Of a stretch of 23,289 nucleotides of DNA, positions 17,977-23,289 are shown piece after piece. How positions within the stretch are numbered: the stretch's first letter is position 1; each line of letters starts with the position of its first letter. A program made the position numbers and the translations under genes. The notes under the pieces are model-generated. The model made no database searches, was not told the origin of the DNA, and was given only the letters and a program-made list of their open reading frames with translations. Origin of the DNA: Emergomyces orientalis (taxonomy: Eukaryota > Ascomycota > Eurotiomycetes > Onygenales > Ajellomycetaceae); NCBI GenBank assembly GCA_002110485.1, contig MOWL01000055.1, positions 12,501-35,789 of the forward strand, in the 5' to 3' direction.

Positions 17977-19924
17977 CTAGTTGTTGTTTTTTTTTCTTGT
18001 TGCAATATCTGTTTCTATGATATAATTTATTAAATATTTGATACCTGTTTCAGTTTGAAACAGAAATCTCATATTTATTTGATCTATATCATATTTTCTT
18101 TTCAAATCATTTCTAATAACAGAGTTTTTTAAGCAATTTATCAATAAATGTTCTGAATCTTTCAAACAATCACATATATCACAGTTTTGAGGTCTCTCAA
18201 TTCCAAATTTCTTAAAATAGGAGCCAAAGTATCCATGACCAAGCTTCAATTGAATTATTGAAGAAAAGATTTTCTTTTTGCATTTAATAGAGCATGCTTT
18301 CCACTTTGGTTTTGTTTCAAAAACCAAGTATTTGATACTTAGTTTTTGTTTTTGAGTTTCTCAATTTAAATTCCAATCTTTTAAGCATTTCTCTTTTACT
18401 TTTCTTTTTATAAATGTTCAAGATATTTTCTGTTTTTTCACTAACTCAATTTCTGTGCTCTTTTTTGCAGCTTCATCAGCTAGTTCATTTCCTTTTATAT
18501 TCATATGAGCTGGGACCCAGTGCAAATGAATTTGTATATCTTTTAATTTTCTTATTCTTTTAATCAATTGATATACAGTTTCAATATGTATTTGATTTTC
18601 TTGAATCTTGTTTTTTTGAAATCTTTTCAAAGCTGCTTGACTGTCTGAATAAATCCATATCTCATTGATATCTGAATTTCTTGTCAATTGACTCATTGTC
18701 ATTTTAAATGCTTGCATTATTGCATATACTTCTGCATCAAATACTTCCATTTCTTGACCCAGATTCCATGAATTGGTGAAGTATATATCTTTGTTTCTTG
18801 TATATGCTATGCCAGCTCCCAGATTATTTGAAGTATCATTTTTTGATCCATCAGTATAGATAATCAGAGCATTATTTATAATTTCAAGCTGCTTTAAATG
18901 TCTTTCTTGCTCATTTTCTTTAGATAATTCACTAATATCTATATCAATCAATGAATTCAGAGACTTTTTCCATGAATATAGTTGTTCAAAATCTAATTCT
19001 TCCACATTTAAATGAGGAAGTTCGTCTTTGATCATTGAACAAACTCTATATAACTGAGTTGAAATCTTTTTTACAGAATTTAGACTGGTTTCATTCCAAT
19101 CTAAATATTTACTCCAGTTCAAATCAGTGCCTGTGTTCATGGGAGGAAATGTGGGTGAAACTCTTTTTCTAATTATATGATTTTGATTTAATTTAATTAT
19201 TCTCACTGAATAATTTCTGCACAGCTTGTCCAGTCTTATTTTAGAAGAAGGAATTGAGGCTTCAATTTCCATAGCTTTTATAGAGGTGATTTTAAATGCT
19301 CCCAGCATTCTTCTTAAAGCTTTATTTTGCAGACTTTCATATTTATTTAGAAAGTTTTTCTGATTTTTCCACCATATTTGTGCTCCATAGTCTGAGATTG
19401 AGGAAATGCAGGCAATATAAAGTTGTCTCATTGCTTGGAAAGATAGTCCTCTTTCTGTATTTGATAATCTTAAAATGTTATTAAGATTACTCTCTGCCTG
19501 GGCAAGTTTCTTTTGAATATGATAATTAAACTTCAGTTTTGAGTCTAGCCAAAATCCTAGCCATCTAACTGATTCTTTTGAATTAATTTGTTCATTTAGC
19601 AAGACTATGTGTTCATTTTTCTCATTTGACTTAGGAAAAAAGTGAATCAATTCAGTTTTATTCATATCAAACTGAATATAATTTTCATTTCCTTTTTGAA
19701 TGATTTCTCTTGCTGCATTTTCAATTAATAAACAGTTTTCTTTTATTGTTTTTGAATGACATAATAATGCAATATCATCAATGTAGCTGGGTGTTCTCAC
19801 TAGCTTTATTTCTCTGTTTTGAAATAATGTTCTTATATATATCAAAAATAGAATGGGAGAGACTGGAGATCCCTGAGGGACTTCTATTTCAATTTTTGTT
19901 TCCTTTTGTTTTATTCCATCAAAA
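17977..19924 (-). CDS. LINE A ORF2 3' part: reverse transcriptase end, RNase H, zinc knuckle (TGA read as Trp)
   Basis: The truncated frame enters at the RT region before VPQGSPVSPILF and keeps the catalytic YIDD in SYIDDIALL, the RWLGFWLDSKL segment, RNase H (LIIYTDGSKN, DAEVYAIMQA, YSDSQAALKR, WVPAHMNIKGNELADEAA) and the C-terminal knuckle CDICDCLKDSEHLLINC. Stops inside the frame are only TGA, at 18418-18420 and 18361-18363. Both align with Trp (TGG) in LINE B. Conversely the Trp of KPKWKACSIK here is TGG where LINE B has TGA. With TGA as Trp the frame is open for about 649 codons to TAG at 17977. It lacks the endonuclease and much of the RT, so it cannot move by itself. Confidence 0.88.
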
Positions 19925-19935
19925 TAATAATGTTA
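19925..19935. repeat. LINE A target-site duplication, right copy
   Basis: Exact second copy of TAATAATGTTA (left copy at 17646-17656), followed by continuing inverted nad5 sequence. Confidence 0.88.
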
Positions 19936-20194
19936 TTATTTAAATATGGAGCTATGGAAAATATTGTTGAATAATTTATATTACCAAAAGATCATATAAT
20001 TATAAACATATCTATCATTAAAAAACAATCTCCTACTCTATTAGTTAAAAAAGCTGAAATAGAGCTTTGATTTGCAGCTATTCTAGTAAATCAAAAATTT
20101 ATTAATAAGTATGAGCAAACTCCAACACCTTCTCAACCTAAAAACATCAATAAATAATTATTAGCTGTTACTAGAATAATCATCATAAAAGTGA
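19925..20194 (-). pseudogene. nad5: Inverted nad5 copy, 5' piece (fragment 1 of 3)
   Basis: On the - strand it encodes MMIILVTANNYLLMFLGW and continues EGVGVCSYLLINFWFTRIA to the NRVGDCF segment; the Trp codons are TGA. It matches + nad5 from about 21505 to 21776 and reads without frameshift, whereas the + copy has one extra T near 21520 and one missing near 21638. NRVGDCF here fits the family, while the + copy has Tyr for that Asp. At about 20194 the similarity stops and cox2 starts on the opposite strand. Confidence 0.85.
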
Positions 20195-20793
20195 TGATAG
20201 TTATAATAAAAACTTTTAAAGCGACAAAATCTGTAATATCTCATAAATATATGAATCATGGAACATTAATAGAGTTAATTTGAACTATAACACCTGCAGT
20301 AATATTAATTCTTATTGCATTCCCTTCTTTTAAATTACTTTATTTAATGGATGAAGTAATGGATCCATCTTTAGTTATATATGGTGAAGGTCACCAATGA
20401 TATTGAAGTTATCAATATCCGGATTTTACAAATGTAGATAATGAATTTATAGAATTCGACTCTTATATAGTACCAGATGCTGATTTAGAAGAAGGTACAT
20501 TAAGAATGTTAGAAGTAGATAATAGAGTAATTATACCTGAATTAACACACACAAGATTTGTAGTATCAGCTGCTGATGTTATACATTCTTTTGCCTGCCC
20601 TTCTTTAGGTATTAAGTGTGATGCATATCCAGGAAGATTAAATCAATCTTCTGTTTATTTAAACAGACAAGGAACTTATTTCGGACAATGTTCAGAAATT
20701 TGTGGTATATTACATAGTTCTATGCCTATAGCTATACAATCTGTAAGTTTAAAAAAATTCTTACTTTGATTACGTGACCAAATGAGTGATTAA
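20194..20793 (+). CDS. cox2: Cytochrome c oxidase subunit 2, N-terminus missing
   Basis: Mitochondrial inner-membrane subunit that takes electrons from cytochrome c at the binuclear CuA centre. In table 4 the frame runs from about 20194 to TAA 20791-20793, about 199 residues, compared with roughly 250 in fungi. Visible: second membrane helix (IELIWTITPAVILILIAF), the aromatic motif GHQWYWSYQYPDF, and all CuA ligands, with His in DVIHSF and Cys, Glu, Cys, His and Met in GQCSEICGILHSSMP. All four Trp codons are TGA. About 60 N-terminal residues, including the first helix, are absent, because the sequence runs straight into inverted nad5. The ATG at 20194 is probably chance rather than a true start. 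A complete cox2 may exist elsewhere. Confidence 0.9.
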
Positions 20794-20874
20794 TAAGATA
20801 TATATATTATTAATAAAAGTAAAAAAAAAAATTTTTTTTTTTATATACATAAATCTTATATGTGAAGCAATAAT
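20794..20874. other. AT-only spacer between cox2 and nad4L
   Basis: It holds A and T homopolymers and no gene. Confidence 0.6.
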
Positions 20875-21144
20875 ATGAATCTTTCATTAATATTATTTTT
20901 AATAGGAATCTTAGGTTTTGTTCTAAATAGAAAAAATATTATATTAATGTTAATTTCTATTGAAATTATGTTATTGTCTATTACTTTTTTAATATTAATA
21001 AGTTCATTAAATTTTGATGATATTTTAGGTCAAACTTTTGCTATATATATTATAACTATTGCTGGTGCAGAATCTGCAATAGGTTTAGGTATATTAGTAG
21101 CTTTTTATAGATTAAGAGGTAGTATTGCAATACAATATTCATAA
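20875..21144 (+). CDS. nad4L: NADH dehydrogenase subunit 4L
   Basis: Small hydrophobic subunit of the complex I membrane arm. It has 89 residues, the usual size, with three membrane helices. Conserved points: the Glu in LISIEIMLLS, the helix-2 acidic residue, and AGAESAIGLGILVAFYR near the end. The start ATG at 20875 gives the expected N-terminus. Its TAA overlaps the ATG of nad5 by one base (TAATG), an arrangement widespread in Pezizomycotina mitochondria that implies co-transcription. It contains no Trp. It is the only complete, unbroken mitochondrial gene in the window. Confidence 0.96.
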   Translation: MNLSLILFLIGILGFVLNRKNIILMLISIEIMLLSITFLILISSLNFDDILGQTFAIYIITIAGAESAIGLGILVAFYRLRGSIAIQYS

Positions 21145-22641
21145 TGTATTTAGTTATTATTATTTTACCATTATTAGGTTCAATTTTTTCAGGTTTTTTT
21201 GGTAGAAATTTAGGAACTAAAGGAGCACAATTAATTACATCTAGCTCTATTATAATAACAACTTTTTTTGCTTTATTAGCTTTTATAGAAGTAGGTTATA
21301 ATAATATACCTGTAACTATAGATTTAATAAGATGAATAGATTCAGAATCTCTTAATATTAATTGAGGTTTTTATTATGATAGTTTAACTGTTTCTATGTT
21401 AATACCAGTATTAATTGTTTCTAGTCTAGTTCACATATATTCTACAGGTTATATGAGCCATGATCCACACAATCAAAGATTTTTTAGTTATTTAAGTTTA
21501 TTCACTTTTATGATGATTATTTCTAGTAACAGCTAATAATTATTTATTGATGTTTTTAGGTTGAGAAGGTGTTGGAGTTTGCTCATACTTATTAATAAAT
21601 TTTTGATTTACTAGAATAGCTGCAAATCAAAGCTCTATTCAGCTTTTTTAACTAATAGAGTAGGATATTGTTTTTTAATGATAGGTATGTTTATAATTAT
21701 ATGATCTTTTGGTAATATAAATTATTCAACAATATTTTCCATAGCTCCATATTTAAATAATAACATTATTACTTTAATTGGTATTTGTTTATTAATAGAT
21801 GCTATAGCTAAAAGTTCTCAGATAGGTCTTCACGTTTGATTGCCCCAAGCTATGGAAGGACCTACACCAGTATCTGCTTTAATCCACGCTGCGACAATGG
21901 TTACAGCTGGTGTATATTTATTAATGAGATCTTCACCTTTAATAGAATACAGTTCTACTGTATTATTACTTTGTTTATGAGTAGGGGCTATAACAACTGT
22001 ATTTAGTTCAGTTATAGGTTTATTTCAACAAGATATTAAGAAAGTTATAGCTTATTCTACTATGAGCCAATTAGGTATGATGGTTATAGCGATCGGTCTA
22101 TCATCATATAATATTGCTTTATTTCATTTAGTAAATCATGCCTTTTTATAAAGCACTTTTATTTTTTAGGTGCTGGTGCAATCATACATTCAGTAGCAGA
22201 TAATCAAGATTTTAGAAAATTTGGTGGTTTAAAGGCTTTTTTACCTTTAACTTATTCAGTTATGTTAATAGCTTCTTTAAGTTTAGCTGCTATTCCTTTT
22301 ATGACCGGATTTTATTCTAAAGATTTTATTCTAGAATCTGCTTATGGTCAATTTTATTTATCTAGTATTATTGTCTATTTTTTAGCTACTATTGGTGCTA
22401 TGTTTACTACACTATATTCAGTAAAAGTTTTATATTTAACTTTTTTAAGTAATCCTAATGGACCTTTAATTACTTATAAAAAGCTGATCAAGGTGATTTA
22501 TTTATTAATTTACCTTTAATTATATTAGCTATTTTTTCTATTTTTTTTGGTTATTTAACTAAAGATTTGTTTATAGGTTTAGCTACTGATTTTTTTTCTG
22601 ATAATAGTTTATTTATTCATCCTTTACATGAATGTAATTAA
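21144..22641 (+). pseudogene. nad5: NADH dehydrogenase subunit 5, frameshifted and C-terminally short
   Basis: Proton-pumping membrane subunit of complex I. It starts MYLVIIILPLLGSIFSGF and uses TGA for Trp throughout. Compared with the inverted copy it has five single-base indels, mostly in homopolymers: extra T near 21520, missing T near 21638, extra C near 22142, extra T near 22167, missing A near 22480. The first two cancel; the others leave the 22142-22480 part and the end in other frames. The frame ends at TAA 22639-22641 after LFIHPLHE, about 500 codons, compared with roughly 650 in the family, so the C-terminal helices are missing. The indel pattern may be long-read error rather than true decay, but the missing C-terminus is a real rearrangement in this sequence. 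Confidence 0.85.
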
Positions 22642-22703
22642 AAATAGAAAGTAAACAAATGAATAGTTTGACACATGATTGAAAAACTAAAAAAATGGAA
22701 TGA

Positions 22704-22811
22704 ATCTGTGTTTTGACTGCAAATTAAAATTTAGAGATTCAATTTCTCCTGGCTCCTATAATATTTTAATAATCTAGTTCTAATTTAATTAAGTAGTAGA
22801 TGTTTATTTAA
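22704..22811 (+). repeat. Inverted repeat arm 1, with tRNA-Cys-like 3' half
   Basis: It is the near-exact reverse complement of 23007-23113 (a one-base indel and a few mismatches), with about 195 bases between the arms. It contains TTTTGACTGCAAATTAAAA, an anticodon arm with GCA (Cys), a T arm, and the 3' acceptor strand TGGCTCC (22750-22756). The 5' acceptor half and D arm are missing, so this is a tRNA fragment. Confidence 0.8.
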
Positions 22812-22960
22812 TATTTAATAAAAATAAAAAATATTTATTATATTCATTTTTTTTAATTATAATTTGAAAGTTTATTTTAACATAACTTAAAAAAAAAAAT
22901 TTTGTTTTTTTTTATTTGTTTAGAATATTTCATTAAGTTATTCTATTTTATATATATAAT

Positions 22961-23014
22961 ATGACATATTTAATATCAATTATAGAGGGTATATTAGTTA
23001 TAGTTCTTAAATAA
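22961..23014 (+). pseudogene. nad1: Possible nad1 start, cut by the inverted repeat
   Basis: An ATG at 22961 opens an 17-residue frame, MTYLISIIEGILVIVLK, that resembles the first helix of fungal NAD1 (family pattern: hydrophobic, I-I-E, then valine/isoleucine-rich). Identity is lost where the second inverted-repeat arm begins (23007), followed by TAA. The evidence is short, so this is tentative. Confidence 0.35.
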
Positions 23015-23113
23015 ACATCTACTACTAATTAAATTAGAACTAGATTATTAAAATATTATAGAAGCCAGGAGAAATCGAATCTCTAAATTTTAATTTGCAG
23101 TCAAAACACAGAT
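23007..23113 (-). repeat. Inverted repeat arm 2
   Basis: Partner of 22704-22811. Beyond the arm's outer end a D-arm-like GCTCAATTGGTCGAGC follows on the - strand. Confidence 0.8.
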
Positions 23114-23140
23114 CCGCTCGACCAATTGAGCTTTTCGAGC
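23060..23140 (-). pseudogene. trnC(gca): tRNA-Cys-like chimera (anticodon GCA)
   Basis: Read on the - strand: D-arm-like GCTC...GAGC, an anticodon stem TTTGA/TTAAA around CTGCAAA (anticodon GCA), a T arm around TTCGATT, and 3' acceptor TGGCTTC. The 5' acceptor strand that should pair (GAAGCCA) is absent, and about nine extra bases lie between D arm and anticodon stem. The 5' half therefore seems to come from elsewhere. Another reading, a Gln anticodon TTG a few bases upstream, gives a weaker stem. Probably not functional. Confidence 0.45.
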
Positions 23141-23151
23141 TAAAAAAAAAT

Positions 23152-23236
23152 TGGAGCTATCAGGAGTTGAACCTGAATTGAGGACATGCATTGAGGACAT
23201 GCAAAGTCCCAGTTTTACCAATTAGACTATAGCCCC
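23152..23236 (-). tRNA. trnA(ugc): tRNA-Ala (anticodon TGC) with a 13-bp internal tandem duplication
   Basis: The acceptor stem GGGGCTA pairs with TAGCTCC. The D arm lies around CTAATTGGTAA, the anticodon loop CTTTGCATG carries TGC, and the T arm is TCAGG/CCTGA around TTCAACT. Length is 85 with 13 bases (GCATGTCCTCAAT) present twice in tandem across the anticodon 3' stem and variable region. Without the extra unit it would be 72, a normal tRNA. The duplication should disturb the fold, so this copy may be dead or mis-sequenced. Confidence 0.75.
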
Positions 23237-23289
23237 TAAATTATATATTTTAAATAACTACCTGTTATTATATTCAATAAGGTATATAT

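Larger units (their letters stand above)
17657..19924 (-). mobile_element. LINE A: 5'-truncated non-LTR retrotransposon in the nad5 copy
   Basis: A 2268-bp insert on the - strand lies between exact 11-bp duplications. It ends in a run of 20 A on its own strand (T run at 17658-17677) and starts inside the reverse transcriptase. 5' truncation plus poly(A) plus duplication is the classic mark of incomplete target-primed reverse transcription. It is related to LINE B but clearly diverged in protein sequence, so it is a separate subfamily and not a copy of its neighbour. It lies in the sense direction relative to the nad5 copy. Confidence 0.9.

Noticed and set aside
18361..18420. LINE A as two separate genes split by stops
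   Set aside because: Both stops are TGA in the same frame and align with Trp in LINE B; the 30 codons between are homologous to LINE B. It is one frame in table 4.
1..23289. CRISPR arrays or bacterial operons
   Set aside because: No regularly spaced short repeats; gene content is retrotransposon and mitochondrial.

Overview
The window is fungal and is made of two unlike blocks joined near base 9250. Bases 1-9249 are moderately GC-rich, nuclear-type DNA: a degraded Ty3/Gypsy LTR retrotransposon. Bases 9250-23289 are AT-rich mitochondrial-type DNA carrying cox2, nad4L, nad5, tRNA genes and perhaps a nad1 start. Trp in these genes is written TGA, the fungal mitochondrial code (table 4). The cox2 sequence and a Cys-rich domain in the first block both look like Pezizomycotina (Ascomycota). 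Nothing here identifies a species.

Block 1. A 77-bp repeat at 175-251 and 9158-9234, the second copy right after a purine tract, marks the starts of two LTRs; the 3' LTR is cut short. Between them lie gag (from 865), a pol polyprotein (protease, reverse transcriptase, RNase H, integrase; to 6667) and a broken antisense gene (8867 down to 7075) with a Cys-rich domain. Two small elements sit inside gag: a hAT-like MITE (1243-1659, 8-bp target duplication) and a 275-bp insert (2531-2805, 9-bp duplication) that splits the zinc knuckle at its last Cys. Skipping both inserts shows a -1 frameshift signal, A_AAA_AAC followed directly by the gag TAG (2841-2850), that leads into the pol frame.

Block 2. 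A partial cox2 (20194-20793), an intact nad4L (20875-21144) and nad5 (from 21144, with five single-base indels) lie on the + strand. A second copy of the nad5 3' part lies inverted upstream in three pieces (9571-9934, 17167-17656, 19925-20194). The gaps are two LINE-type non-LTR retrotransposons. LINE B (9935-17166, + strand) has ORF1, ORF2 and an (AAT)5 tail between 14-bp target duplications. LINE A (17657-19924, - strand) is 5'-truncated, with a 20-base poly(A) tail between 11-bp target duplications.

The most notable result is that every in-frame stop inside ORF2 of both LINEs is TGA at a Trp position. Three of the five lie opposite TGG in the other copy, reciprocally. The elements therefore read best in the mitochondrial code, which suggests LINEs propagating in a mitochondrion. 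The main alternatives are decayed nuclear LINEs in a nuclear copy of mtDNA, or a chimeric assembly. The two 3' UTRs share a 16-base motif and a hairpin at nearly the same distance from the tail.

The right end holds a 108-bp inverted repeat with tRNA-Cys-like halves and a tRNA-Ala carrying a 13-bp internal tandem duplication.
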